Source of the DNA: Pseudogymnoascus destructans
Lineage: Eukaryota; Ascomycota; Leotiomycetes; Thelebolales; Thelebolaceae
Direction: 5' to 3'
DNA length: 64,000 nucleotides
NCBI RefSeq assembly: GCF_001641265.1
Contig: NW_020167521.1
Location: 1,426,001 to 1,490,000 of the forward strand
A model generated the notes under the pieces. It was not told the DNA's origin and did not search any database. It saw only the letters and a program-made list of their open reading frames with translations. A program made the position numbers and the translations under genes. Shown one piece after another: positions 23,429 to 34,506 of this stretch. The number at the start of each line of letters is the position of its first letter. Position 1 is the stretch's first letter.

Positions 23429-24174
23429 ATTGGCTAGTTGGTGGCACTGGGTGGTTCGTTTGGCGTCAACGGTTATCCCTTTGCTCCCGCTGTAATCTCA
23501 GTTGGTCGGTTCACTGCATCTGCAGTCTGCAGTGTGTCGCCTATTCGTTAGAACCCTGTATATCCTACCAGACCTAACAAGGGCGCAGGTGAGCGAAGTC
23601 GGTCAAAAGAGAGTTCTAAACGCCCGAGCGCATTATGCGTTAACTTTCGGGACGGGTAACAAGGCGACCACAGCGCGCGACTGAAGCTATTGTTTGCATA
23701 ACTTTGGTCAGTTTTAACTTCAGGAGAGGGTTTGTGGGATGATGAGAAGAGAGGGGAAGGGACGAAAGTGGACAATGTAGGAGACTCACGCCGTGAATGT
23801 CTCGGAGATGTTGGTTCCCGCTTTCGATTCCGCGACCGAATTGAGAATGGTAAAATATAATCAGGAGGTAAGGGACGTCAGGGAGAGGATGGTCGATAAT
23901 GATGCAGGAAATGCGCGCAGTAGTAGGAAGGAAGTCCAGCGTTAATTTGACTCCACGACCAGGTCGGAGCTTGCCCCTGAATCTGCTCATTACTGTCATC
24001 AGGGGGAAGCTGGATTGATGCGGGGGTCTTCGGGGATCTAAGCCTAATTGGGCTGAGCTTAGTACCGCGACTGCGGCTTGTCCCTTGGGGCAGGGCGGGA
24101 AGGCGGTGAAACCCTTTTTTAGTGGGAATTCTGCCCTCCCCTGATTGACCCGCCAGCAGCTTACGGACTGTCAA
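23429..24174. other. Intergenic, no gene seen
   Basis: Probable promoter of the hydrolase gene followed by unassigned DNA. Minus-strand ORFs at 23548-24180 lack recognisable features. Confidence 0.45.
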
Positions 24175-24295
24175 GTACATATTTAGAGTTTAACGACTTA
24201 ATTAAGTAAACTAATAGGTACGAAGCCATATATGTACTGCCTAGCAGTATATAGACTACACTATGTAGCGTACTTCTAGGAACGTAGTTCTAACA
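24175..24295 (-). repeat. LTR-like direct repeat, copy 1
   Basis: Read on the minus strand it starts TGTTAGAACTACGTTCCTAG and resembles copy 2 over about 100 bp, with an extra segment of about 22 bp (around 24195-24216) and scattered substitutions. The TGTT start is typical of Copia LTRs. The far end cannot be fixed. Confidence 0.6.
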
Positions 24296-24693
24296 TTCCC
24301 CTTACGCTATACAGTGTTACTATGGCGAATGCTTACTCTAAGCGCCCCTATTGCCCCTACCCTTATAGTACCTAATAACCTAAGTCTCTACCTATCCCAC
24401 ACACCATCGCTATAGTGGTGTTAGCCGCTTACGCACCCTCATGGTGTCGAATCTAGCTAGTAAGGTCTAGTTGATCTAAACTAAAGTCCTAACAGTATTC
24501 CTAGCTCTTACGTTCAAAGTACTGTAGCGCTTGCTTAGTGTGCCCTGCACTCGTCTTGTAATCAGTGCTGCTTCTACTGTGTGATGGTGGTCGTAGGGAG
24601 GCTTTCTGTGACAGCGAATCTTTCGCTCGATCGTACAACATAGCTACTCTCTCCTACGAGAGGAGGGAAGCCGTCAATTATCTTGCATATTAA

Positions 24694-24796
24694 GCACATA
24701 TTTGGAGTTTAACTACAGGTGCGAAGCCATATATATACCGCATAGCGGTATATAGACTACACTGTGTAGCGTACTTCTAGGAACGTAGTTCCAACA
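24694..24796 (-). repeat. LTR-like direct repeat, copy 2
   Basis: Minus-strand start TGTTGGAACTACGTTCCTAG. It contains an internal palindrome ATATACCGCATAGCGGTATAT. The roughly 400 bp between the copies carry no recognisable coding frame, so this is at best a dead, internally deleted LTR element or two tandem solo relics. Confidence 0.6.
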
Positions 24797-24985
24797 CAGG
24801 CTGGTTACAAAGCGGCACGTACGGCGCCAGTCAACAATACTCGTAGAGCATGTCTTTGTTATTTTAAAACAAAGCCAGTATATATATAAGGACATAGTGA
24901 GTGAGGTTCCTCATCTCTCTCCGTGCGCATATATCATCGTCGCATATAGTATCTCAACTTATCTGACTCGCAGCTCTCCTACACC

Positions 24986-26060
24986 ATGGGCTCATTACTC
25001 TCACTTCCCGTAGTGGGCCACCTCCTACTGCCCACACGTGGCACCTACTCGACCTCTCTCAACCTCCTATTCCTCTACATGACCTGGTCAACCCTCGTCC
25101 TCACGCAATCACAGCTCCGCATCGAGGTTATCGGGACCCTCGCCGTGCGCGCCCTCTTCTTCCTACTCCCTGCAGCCTTCTTCCTCCTCTTCGACACTAT
25201 CATACCAAGCTTGGTAGTGGGTCTCAAGATCCAGGGCGCCCCAGCACTACCAACTAGAACCGGCGGCGTGCAAGGCGCGAAAAAGAGCAAGGGAACGCCG
25301 CCATGGTGGCATGTTATTGGGGTCAGCTTGTCCAACATACTTCTGTCTGTCGGGATACAGGTTGCCGTCGAGCTCTTCTTCACTGAGGTACTCCACATGC
25401 GCAGTGCCATGAAGATTACCACCACACTCCCAATGCCGTGGTCGATAGCAAAGGACGTCCTCCGAGGTCTTGTCATACGAGAAGTATGTCGTTCTCCTCT
25501 TATTCCTCTCATACACCACTAACACCCCACAGGTCCTCCAATACTACATCCACCGCTTCCTCCACCGCCCCGCGCACCCCAACGCCCTCTCGACCCTCCA
25601 CAAGAAATGGAACCACTCCATCACAGCCCCTTACTCCTTCACCGCCTACTACGACCACCCCCTCCCCTACCTCCTCCTCCACTTCCTCCCCCTCTACGTC
25701 CCCACCCTCCTCTTCCGCACCCACATCCTCACGCACCTCCTCATCCTCTCCCTCACCACCCTGGAAGAAACCCTCGTCGCCTCCGGCTACGCCACGCCCC
25801 CCGGTATAATGCTCGGCGGCATCGCGAGGCGCCAGGATAGGCATATGCAGAACCGCGGACGGGGGAATTTTGCGCCGTGGGGGTTCATGGATTGGTTGCA
25901 TGGGACGAGTGTGGGGGGGAATGTGATGGAGGATGTTAGGGATGAGGCGGAGGAACATCACGTTAAGGAGAGGGTGGGGGGGGTGTTGGATGATGCGGTG
26001 GAGCGGGGAGGAGAGGGGGTGAGGGCGTTGAGGGCGAGGAAGAAGAAGCAGCATGCTTAG
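24986..26060 (+). CDS. Fatty-acid-hydroxylase/sterol-desaturase-fold membrane protein
   Basis: Exons 24986-25483 and 25533-26060 (49-bp intron) give 341 residues. Several hydrophobic segments occur in the N-terminal half (NLLFLYMTWSTLVL, LFFLLPAAFFLLFDTII, VIGVSLSNILLSVGIQVAVEL). Exon 2 opens the His-rich part: YYIHRFLHR (His173, His177), TLHKKWNHS (His189, His194), and near the end RQDRHMQNRGRGNFAPWGFMDWLHGT split as RQDRHM and NFAPWGFMDWLHGT. The layout fits ER di-iron hydroxylases, but the canonical HX3HH and HX2HH clusters read HKKWNH and QDRHM, so some metal ligands differ. The substrate is unknown. The GC-rich, pyrimidine-heavy second exon differs in base use from its neighbours. Confidence 0.82.
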
Positions 26061-28807
26061 GGGGGTGGGGGTAGATATTTGATATTTATTGGAGATTGTA
26101 GAAAATGTATCCCTGTTTATGTTGGCGGTTTGCGGTTTCTCGTAAGGGCGTGTGTTTGATGGCATGTGCCTGGCTAGACAGCCCCGCAGCTCAATTGCAA
26201 GGCCAGAACTATCAGTCTACCAGCTCGCCACACACCGAGCGCCGGAGCAAATAAGAAGCAATCACCGTTGTTACAAGCTCCGGCAAAAATCATCTGGAAC
26301 ATGGCATTAGATGAGCGGGAAACAAGGATCGTCATGCCTCTACCAGAAACGAGCATATAACCTCAATACGGGATGTGGAAGAAGGTTCTGGTTGCCTGCT
26401 GTCGTCGACTTTGCTGTCACCACCGGCGTATGCTGCTGCCACCTCCTTCCTCACCGTTTGTCTCCCGTTCCTCTCCCACCGTTGCGGATTCCTGCCCTCG
26501 GTGCGGTGAAGTATCCATCTACAGCTCCGATAGGGTGCCGTTGCTGATCGTGTGATCTGCCGTCCGCTGCCCCAATGATTTGCGAATGTTCTTTCTTTTC
26601 GGCCTTTGTTTCTACTTACTCCCTAGATGAGGGTTCTATATAAGCATCGATTGTTCCATATACAACGATGAGTATAGCTGCCACCTTTTTCTTGCTTTCC
26701 TTCATCAAAGTGAGTCCTTAGAGCCATTCATCGCAGGCCCCTGCTTTTCAGCCCCATGAATTGTTCTTGGGCATCGTCAGCCCGTTATGCCCTTCAGTTG
26801 TGTGTGGTGTGTGGTATACCACTCGCTGTCGGCGCAACTTGCAAACTCTGTGGCCAAACCTCTTTTTGTCAAATGGGCGCGAGCTCATTTTTATGAGGGC
26901 GGGGGTTTGCAAAAAAAAAAATGAAGCCCTCAAGCACACGATACCAAACAATCAAGAAGTGAGAAAATCCTAACACCCGCCAGCCGTCAGCCCGGACACA
27001 GATCCCAAGGCCAATAAATAAACCCCGATCTGATTTTCGGGTACGCAAGAACTACCCAATTCCGGGTGGGGAATACCCTCAATGTCGACTACTTCAAGAG
27101 TCGCAAGTATGGAGTGAAGCTCCCAAGACGTCTGAAATGATGTGGCAAGGTAGAATAAGGCCTATCTCATACTTCAAGCCTGCGTATTCTCGCTGCCAGT
27201 GTCTTATCACCACCACTTTCCTGTCGTTGTCACGGATTCTCACCGTCGCTGCACACACCACACCCACCGCCCGGATTCAGCCATCATCGCGTTGCTGCTT
27301 CTGCTCCGATTGCGGCGTGTATACAGCTGTAGAGACACTGTACCCCGCGCCGCTTTTTATGTATTTGTGTAGTACACTGATGTGATTGCTGAATGTTGGA
27401 GTTGGGTAGGAGGGTATTTATAGGGGTATCCCACAACCACACTTGGCTGAGGTGAATGAACGAAAGGTAAATAACTGACCAAACACGGAAGTAGCTAAAT
27501 ATGTCTTCATGTACGCATCAAACCCATCACCTCATTTCCACAGCGAGACAACGAGCCATTCCGATTCAATCTCGAGTCAGGAGCTGCTTGCAAAACCTTA
27601 AGGCCAAGCCCACCAGCTGCACCGAGTGGCCATCAAACTAATATCAGAAGGTCGGGCAAAACATACTCTCATTATAAATATCAAAAGAATACGGGTGGCA
27701 ATCGACTTTTTGGAGCCATTGCGATAGAAAGGGAAGGGAAATTTTACGCGTAGGTTCCGGGTTCCACCCTTAACCCTATCACCAGCGAAGATCCTGGATA
27801 GCAAGGCGTGCTGCCTCTTTTGTTTGATCTGCTGTTGTTGGATGATTTCTTCTCGTCGAGGCGGATTCTCATCACCATTCCCCCCCACCCATAACAAATT
27901 CCCACCGCCACATCGACCAGCGCCGCCACTACTCCGACACCTCGTAGCCAAGTACAAGCAGCCAGCCCTACTACTGCTATCGGGGCGTCGCGTGTGTCTA
28001 CTTGTCGAGACACGGCATTCCAGGGCTATTGATTGTCAGAATTGAAAATCGCTGTGATTGTTTAGTACCGTCGCTGGGCGGAGGAGATATTTATAGGGGT
28101 TATGCGATATGTACTCGGGCTATCCCACAACCACGCCTGGATGTCAGGGAAAGGGATGGGGGGTAAATGGCTGGATACGAGACGGATTGAGTATATCCCC
28201 GAGTGTGTAGTAAACCCATTACCAACCCCCCCAGCCCGCCAAAACCAATATCGCCATGCTCATCGTGAGGGGCTATGAGCAGGATGGAATAACGTACATA
28301 AACCCCCCAACACTCGTCCCAAAACAACCAACATAAGTCTACACCACCACTCCAGTCCCACGAGCGGCATGAGCTCGTGCTCATGGATCTGGATCTATGA
28401 TACCCGTACTATGTTGCGGGTCTATCTGATGGCCATGACTGGAGTGATGCTCTCTCCACGATCAACTACGTCTCACATACGTAATCGTTTATAGTCGACA
28501 TGTGTTATCAGTGATGAATCGCTTGAGAAGTGGCCTCTCCTCGAGAAATGGCTCGCTACTCATAGCTGTCGTTTTGATTCTCTGATCTGCACTGTTTCTA
28601 TTTGCTCTGCTCGTCCCATCTTCTTTTCGTCGCGATCAACTTCTCACCGTAAGCTATTTCTCACCACCAACCCCCCACCGCCATGAATTCTCACCGTCCC
28701 CTCAGAAACCCCCAGCCCCTGAGACAGTAATCAAACCCACCCCCCAATCAACCTACGAACATGGATCAAAGCTTGGTTGGCACAGGCACACATTACAAGC
28801 ATTGTGA
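26061..28807. other. Gene desert with diverged repeated boxes
   Basis: No supportable gene in this stretch. Blocks of similar wording recur. TATTTATAGGGG followed by TATCCCACAACCAC occurs near 27415 and again near 28090. A pyrimidine block like CCTGTCGTTG...CACCGTCGCTG near 27207 resembles another near 29337. These look like old tandem duplications. Short TATA-like boxes occur, but no coding exon with family features was found. Confidence 0.4.
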
Positions 28808-28886
28808 CAGTATATATAACCTATCAGTTTCTCCGGGCCGACCAATCTTGGACGGCCTCGGAGAAACTGATAGGTTATATATACTG
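28808..28886. repeat. Perfect 28-bp inverted repeat (hairpin, 23-bp loop)
   Basis: Left arm 28808-28835, starting CAGTATATATAACC; right arm 28859-28886 is its exact reverse complement. The 23-bp spacer itself contains partly complementary GGCCG and CGGCC, so the stem could extend imperfectly. It lies in a gene desert. Confidence 0.9.
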
Positions 28887-29706
28887 CGAGAGCCGGTGTG
28901 CATGTACACTTTGGGGCGATATCTGTGATCAGCGAGCGCTGTTCTGGGGGGTGGACGTGCACGGCAGTGGATAGTGGGAAAGGGGAAGGGGGGTGAAGTG
29001 GGATGTCATTTTTGTTTTTGGCCGCGTCTGTTGAGTGTGCCATAAAGCTATCACTGACCCCCCACAGCGAGATGCAACTATTCTACTTTCCGCCGCATGG
29101 GCGCATAAATCTATATAAACCCCCCACAACCCCAACCTTCACAACCACCATAGAATCTCTAGACATCGTCCAAACGACGGTATGTGGAGATGCTCCAACA
29201 CGCAGCCCCCCCCCGGGCCCCACCCCCGACCTCTAATAAGGCGTGCCGTATCACTGGCTGGCACCTCTACGTTTGTCCAGCTGTTGTTGCTGTTATTAAT
29301 TTCTTGTTGTCGTGGTCTACTTCTCAGCGGTGGGCTCTTGTCACCGCTTCCCTCCTGTCGTTGCGGATTTGTACTGTCACCGTCGCTGGCGAGGGGAGGG
29401 GGGCTTGGGTTGCTGGTTGGATTGCGTCGCATAGCTTTGAGGGGAGAAGGGGGAGGGGGGTATGTATGCATCATAGGAATGGCGAACAATTCGTATGTTT
29501 ATTTTTGATATGCAGACGGAGTCTTGCACGGCGTATTTGTTTGGGGTGTGAGGTGTATTCATGTGGGGGGGGGTTCGACTGGCGTATTTCGTGTTTTTCA
29601 ATGGGGGAGATGGGGAGGTTGGATATAAAAGGTTCTATTTACATCAATTCACTAAGTTATCCTAAATCGCAATACAAAATTTTGGTATCTACTCCCCCAC
29701 CCCCAT
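28887..29706. other. Intergenic, no gene seen
   Basis: Downstream of FTR1. It contains G-rich and C-rich runs and diverged copies of boxes seen further left. No gene is supportable. Confidence 0.45.
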
Positions 29707-30953
29707 CTACTCCCCCACCGTCTCCACAGTCCTCGATTCCACAACATTCGTCCTCTCCTCGTCCCCCAAATCCCCACTCCTCTCCACATCCTCCACATCC
29801 ACCTCCACCTTCCTTCCCCAAGGCCAGCGTCCCTTCACCTCCTGAAACCTCATACTCGCAAGCATGGCGATGACGAAGATCCAATAGATGTTGTAGCTGA
29901 TCACGCTGCCGTAGGTGGCGGAGTTCTGCCATCCGAAGATGGCGTTGAAGATTCCCCAGCCGCCGCCGCCGTTGAGGTAGGGGTTGCCGAACTGGAAGTG
30001 GTGTCAGTAACCAGGACCTATGATTTCCAGATCTGACCAGGGAGAAGAGGATTGGAGGGGAGAGGAGAGGAAAGAAGGAACCTACATTGACATGCCACAC
30101 CGACTTCCCGATATCATATGACCCCGGTCCAGCACCCGTCTCCGCCGCGTCCCCTCCAACGGCATTATTCCACAGCTGCGCCTCGAAGAACCACACAGCG
30201 CGGGAGAAGAGGCCCGCGGCGACGAGGTAGAGGAAGCAAGTTGAGATGATGAGGAAGAACTGTAGGCGAGCCGTTGCGCCGCCCCTGTTTTCTGTTAGTC
30301 CCTTTCCTCTTTCCCAGTTTCACAGCAACAGCGGTAGGCGGAAGGACTTACTTATAAATGATATACCCGATCACCGCACCAGCCAACAAGCCCATCACGA
30401 CAGGCAACGGCACACTCGCAGCGGGACTAGAAAAGCTGACTCCAGCAATAAAAACAATCGCTTCAATCCCCTCCCTCAGCACCGTAATAAACGGCACAAG
30501 GAACATAGCGTACCTCTCGCACCACCTCTGGAACCTATTCCTCTTCGCCTCCCGTTTTTCCGACTTCTCACTCAACGCCTTAGCAAGCTTAACCCGCCAT
30601 TTATCCTGCATCTTGGACACCCTCAACAGCGCCGCTCCCAGCGCTGTAATAATTATCGCCGCCAGGAGCCCGAATGAACCCTCCCAGTAATACTCAGTAT
30701 ATTGCCAGACATTGCGACTCAGACCATAAAACGCGCCTATGACGCCACCACCGATGATGAGGCACAGGGTGAGCCCGATGATGGAGCCGAGCCAGACTTG
30801 GCGGACGAGCTTGCGGTAGATGGCGGGGTCGGAGTCGGGGCCCGAGAGGGTTTGTTTGAGGAAGGCGAGGAGGACGGAGATGATGATGCCGGTTTCGATG
30901 GTTTCGCGGAAGACGATGAAGAAGACGGGGACGGCGAAGACGTTGGGTGCCAT
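29707..30953 (-). CDS. FTR1: High-affinity iron permease FTR1
   Basis: Plasma-membrane permease that takes up the Fe(III) produced by a FET3-type ferroxidase. Exons 30953-30352, 30284-30086 and 29991-29707, with introns of 67 and 94 bp; 361 residues. The two family iron-binding motifs are present as RETIE (residues 16-20) and REGIE (160-164). About seven hydrophobic helices are visible, including FAVPVFFIVF, GLTLCLIIGGGVIGAFYG and LLAAIIITALGAALL, then a C-terminal one in the NIYWIFVIAML area. The first motif has Thr where yeast has Gly (REGLE); the Arg and both Glu are kept. The C-terminal tail is acidic and charged. It is divergent from FET3, as expected for a co-regulated permease/oxidase pair. 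Confidence 0.95.
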
Positions 30954-30995
30954 TGTTGGGCAGGGGCCTCTGGGGGAGAAAAGGGGGGGGTTGGG

Positions 30996-31055
30996 TGGTG
31001 GGAGAGGTGGGAGAGGTGGGAGAGGTGGGAGAGGTGGGAGAGGTGGGAGAGAGGA
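30996..31055 (+). repeat. 10-bp tandem repeat, GGTGGGAGAG type
   Basis: About six copies of a GGGAGAGGTG unit lie directly upstream of the FTR1 start. Confidence 0.85.
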
Positions 31056-31171
31056 GGTTTATGGGAAGAGGACGTGGGGTGTAGAAGGGAAAAAAGGAAG
31101 TGAGAGGAGGGAGAGGTGAGGGTTGTCAGGATAGTACTAGGCCTTGTCGCTGGGTCTGACACAGCAGCATG

Positions 31172-31180
31172 ATCTGATAA
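31172..31180 (+). promoter_or_regulatory. Iron-GATA site ATCTGATAA
   Basis: Exact match to ATCWGATAA, the site bound by fungal iron repressors of the SreA/SRE/Sfu1/Fep1 group. It lies 219 bp upstream of the FTR1 start. Confidence 0.75.
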
Positions 31181-31224
31181 AGCCGAAGAAGCGGACGAGG
31201 GAGGGGTCGGGTGGGGTGGGAAGG

Positions 31225-31233
31225 ATCAGATAA
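31225..31233 (+). promoter_or_regulatory. Iron-GATA site ATCAGATAA
   Basis: Second exact ATCWGATAA match, 45 bp from the first, in the same orientation. Confidence 0.75.
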
Positions 31234-31616
31234 CTGGGAAAAAAGCGCGCGAGGGGGTGGGAGGGAAGCCAATCGGGATGTAGATGGGGCGGAAGGGTGG
31301 GAGTTGGGAGTTGGGAGTTGGGAGTTGGGGGCTTTCGTGAGAAGGGGTGATGGATGGTGGTGTGATTACTCGTTTTGCGGTGTTTGATAGATGAGACTGG
31401 AGAGGAGAGGGAAATAACGAGTCCAGTCACAGTCACGGTCAGCCATCCATTACCGAAAAAGCTTCAGGTGGGTCAAGTCGGTGACAAGCATGGCTAAGCA
31501 TGGCCAAGCAAGTTCCGCCCAAGTCGGCGAAAAATGTTTTATGTGGGTTGTATTGATTCAGCAGCTCCACACCCTCCCCGCCTGCCCACGAACAGGGGTA
31601 ATTTGGCGGAAATCCC

Positions 31617-31812
31617 TCCGTAGAACCACTAGAGCCAGTAGAACTAGAACCACTAGAATCACTAGAACCACTAGAACTAGAATCACTAGAACCAGAACCA
31701 CTAGAACTAGAACCAGAACCAGAACCACTAGAACTAGAACCAGAACCACTAGAACTAGAACCACTAGAACTAAAACCACTAGAACTAAAACCACTAGAAC
31801 CAGAACCACTTA
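31617..31812 (+). repeat. Minisatellite of ACTAGAACC/AGAACCAGA words
   Basis: About 195 bp of interleaved ACTAGAAC and CAGAACC units. The long frames through it (poly Val-Leu or Arg-Thr) are artefacts of the repeat. Confidence 0.9.
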
Positions 31813-31971
31813 AACATTTGGCAGACAGATGCCACACCAACCGAGCTTCATCCCCTCCCATCCCACAACCGACATTACTCACGTTTATGCGCATACGAGA
31901 ACACACCCCACGTGCAACTCTACTGCTACTGCAGAACTTCTCGCTAACACTTGCCATCTACTCCATGCGCC

Positions 31972-31980
31972 ATCTGATAA
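31972..31980 (+). promoter_or_regulatory. Iron-GATA site ATCTGATAA
   Basis: Third exact ATCWGATAA match, 495 bp upstream of the FET3 start and just before the pyrimidine tract. Confidence 0.7.
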
Positions 31981-31984
31981 CCTT

Positions 31985-32406
31985 TTACTCCGCCCCTCCC
32001 CTCTTTTCTCCCCCCTCTTTTCTCCCCCTCTTTTCTTCCCTCTTTTCTCCCCCTCTTTTCTCCCCCTCTTTTCTCCCCCCTCTTTTCTCCCCCCCTCTTT
32101 TCTCCCCCCCCTTTTCTCCCCCCCCTCTTTTCTCCTCCCCCAGTTCCCTCTTTTCTCCCCCCTCTTTTCCCCCCCCCTCTTTTCTCTTCCCCTCCCCCTC
32201 CCTCTCCCTCTCCCCCTCCCTCTTTTCTCCCCCCCTCCCCCTCTCCCTCTCCCTCTCCCTCTCCCTCTCCCCCTCCCTCTTTTCTCCCCCCCTCCCCCTC
32301 TCCTCTCCCTCTCCCTCTCCCTCTCCCCCTCCCTCTTTTCTCCCCCCTCTTTTCTCCCCCTCCCTCTCCCTCTCCCTCTCCCTCTCCCTCTCCCTCTCCC
32401 TCTCCC
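31985..32406 (+). repeat. Long pyrimidine (C/T) tract
   Basis: About 420 bp made almost wholly of C and T on this strand, mixing CCCCTCTTTTCT blocks with CCCTCT runs. It sits about 70 bp before the FET3 start. Confidence 0.95.
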
Positions 32407-32474
32407 CGTATCTTCCCCTCCATCACCCATGCCGTTGTGAAAATATTCTCTTATTGTTGAGAACACAGCTCGCA

Positions 32475-34506
32475 ATGGCTCTCTCCCACCCCTCCTTATA
32501 CATACTCTCACTCTCCCTCGCCATATTTTCCCTACTAGCCGACGCCAAGGTCGTGACCTATGACTTTAACGCTACCTGGGTGAGAGCAAATCCCGACGGC
32601 CTTTTCGAGCGCGCAACAATCGGAATCAACAATGCGTGGCCACTCCCAACCATCGAGGCAGACGTTGGCGATACCGTCATCGTGAACCTCGAGAATGGCT
32701 TGGGAAACGCGACTACCTCCCTCCATTTCCATGGCCTATTCATGAATGGAACCACAGAGATGGACGGCGTTATTGAGGTCACCCAGTGTGGCATTGTGCC
32801 GGGGGCCACCTTCAAATACAACTTCACAGTATGTAATCTCCAGTTATCATGTTCCTCGTTACTAAATATTTCGCAGATTGTCCAGCCGGGAACATATTGG
32901 TATCACTCGCATTTCCGCGGCCAATACCCTGACGGAATCCGTGCTCCCCTCATCATCTCTGACCCCAAGTCTCCCTTCAAGGACATGTATGATGAAGAAA
33001 TTGTCCTCTCAGTCTCAGACTGGTACCATGACCAGATGACGCACCTCATCCCCAAATTCCTAAACAAGGCCAACCCCAAAGGCGCCGAGCCGGTGCCTCA
33101 GTCAGTACTGTTCAATGACACGCAAGACCTACAGGTCAAGATTGAGGCGGGGAAGACTTACCTCTTCCGCATGGTGAACATGGGCGCTTTTGCGGGGCAG
33201 AGAGTCTGGTTTGAAGGTCACACGATGAAGATTGTCGAGGTGGATGGCATCTACATCGATCCGTATGAGGCAGACATGATATATTTGACCGCTGCTCAGA
33301 GATACAGTTTCCTAGTGACGGCCAAGAACGAGACCACTGCCAATTACGCCTTTGTTGGAAGCATGGATACGGTGCGTAGTCCTCTCTGTTCGAGTTATTC
33401 ACATACTGACAGATCCAGGATCTATTCGACAAGTTCCCGGATACCCTAAACTACAATGTGACAGGATGGCTTGTATATGACAAGAGCAAGCCTCTCCCAC
33501 AGCCAAAGCTCATCGATGAGTTTACAGACATTGATGACTTCGACCTTGTGCCGCACGACAAGGAGCCACTCCTAGGGGACGCAGACCAAACCATCACTCT
33601 CGAAGTGATGATGGACAACCTCGCCGACGGAGCAAACTAGTAACCCCCCCCCCCCCTTTAACCCCCTTCCTCCCACCCCTCCTCAATCGCCCGCTCTAAC
33701 CCCCTCCCAGCGCCTTCTTCAACAACATAACCTACAAGCCCCCCAAAGTCCCCACCCTCTACACCGTCCTCACCAGCGGCCTCACCGCCACCAACCCCGC
33801 CATCTACGGCCAATACACGCAGCCCTTCGTACTCGCCCACAACCAAATCGTCGACATCGTCGTCAACAACAACGACCCGGGCAAACACCCCTTCCACCTC
33901 CACGGCCACGCCTTCCAAGCCATCTGGCGCAGCGCCAAGGAAGCCGGTAACTTCGACCCCTCCACTGCTTCTTTCTCCAAAATCCCGATGCGGCGCGACA
34001 CCCTGATGGTCAGGCCGAATGGGAATATGGTGCTCAGGTTCCGCGCGGATAATCCGGGGGTGTGGCTGTTCCATTGCCATATTGAGTGGCATGTTGATTC
34101 GGGGCTGGTTGCGACGATGGTGGAGGCGCCGTTGGAGATGCAGAAGACGATTAGTATTCCGGAGGATCACTTTGAGGCGTGTAAGAAGGCAGGGACGGGG
34201 ATTACGGGGAATGCGGCGGGGAATACGGAGGATTTGCTGGATTTGACGGGGGAGAATAAGCCGCCGGGGAGGTTACCTGATGGGTATGTGCTTGCTTCTT
34301 AGTTTTTTTGGGTGTGGGACCGACTAATGCTTTGTAGGTTCACGTCGAGGGGCATAGTAGCGATGACATTTAGCATCGTATCTGCGCTACTGGGACTGGG
34401 ATTCATCACGTGGTACGGACTGGCGGATATGGGAGCAGCGGAGAAGGAGAATGAGAGGAGGAGAGTAGTTGATTCTGGCGTCGTGCAGTCGCCGAGGTCC
34501 GAGTAA
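32475..34506 (+). CDS. FET3: FET3-type multicopper ferroxidase
   Basis: Plasma-membrane ferroxidase that oxidises Fe(II) for transfer to FTR1. Five exons: 32475-32828, 32877-33371, 33419-33639, 33711-34283 and 34338-34506; introns of 48, 47, 71 and 54 bp; 603 residues. A signal peptide (SLYILSLSLAIFSLLADA) is followed by the copper motifs HFHGLFMNG, WYHSHFRGQ, HPFHLHGHAF and HCHIEWHVDSGL, all intact. A C-terminal membrane segment (VAMTFSIVSALLGLGFITWY) anchors the extracellular domain. The Glu in KIEAGKTY aligns with the position of the yeast Fet3p iron-site Glu185. Intron 1 is 48 bp with no stop, so a naive ORF wrongly includes it; the downstream frame would otherwise insert 16 foreign residues. 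Intron 3 contains a long C run. Confidence 0.95.

Larger units (their letters stand above)
30954..32474. promoter_or_regulatory. Divergent FTR1-FET3 regulatory region
   Basis: A 1.5-kb interval between divergent starts. It contains three exact ATCWGATAA iron-GATA sites and four blocks of simple sequence listed separately. No intervening gene is supported. Confidence 0.75.

Noticed and set aside
26660..26720. Possible start of a small secreted protein (MSIAATFFLLSFIK followed by GTGAGT)
   Set aside because: No downstream exon with a sensible continuation was found.
28777..28974. Short ORF through the hairpin
   Set aside because: Its sequence is dictated by the inverted repeat; no family features.
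31481..31813. Arg/Thr-repeat and, on the other strand, Val/Leu-repeat ORFs
   Set aside because: Artefacts of the ACTAGAACC minisatellite.
31818..32440. Ser/Pro/Leu/Phe-rich ORFs (and Gly/Arg/Glu-rich ones on the other strand) upstream of FET3
   Set aside because: Translation of the C/T tract; the real FET3 start is the ATG at 32475, followed by a signal peptide.
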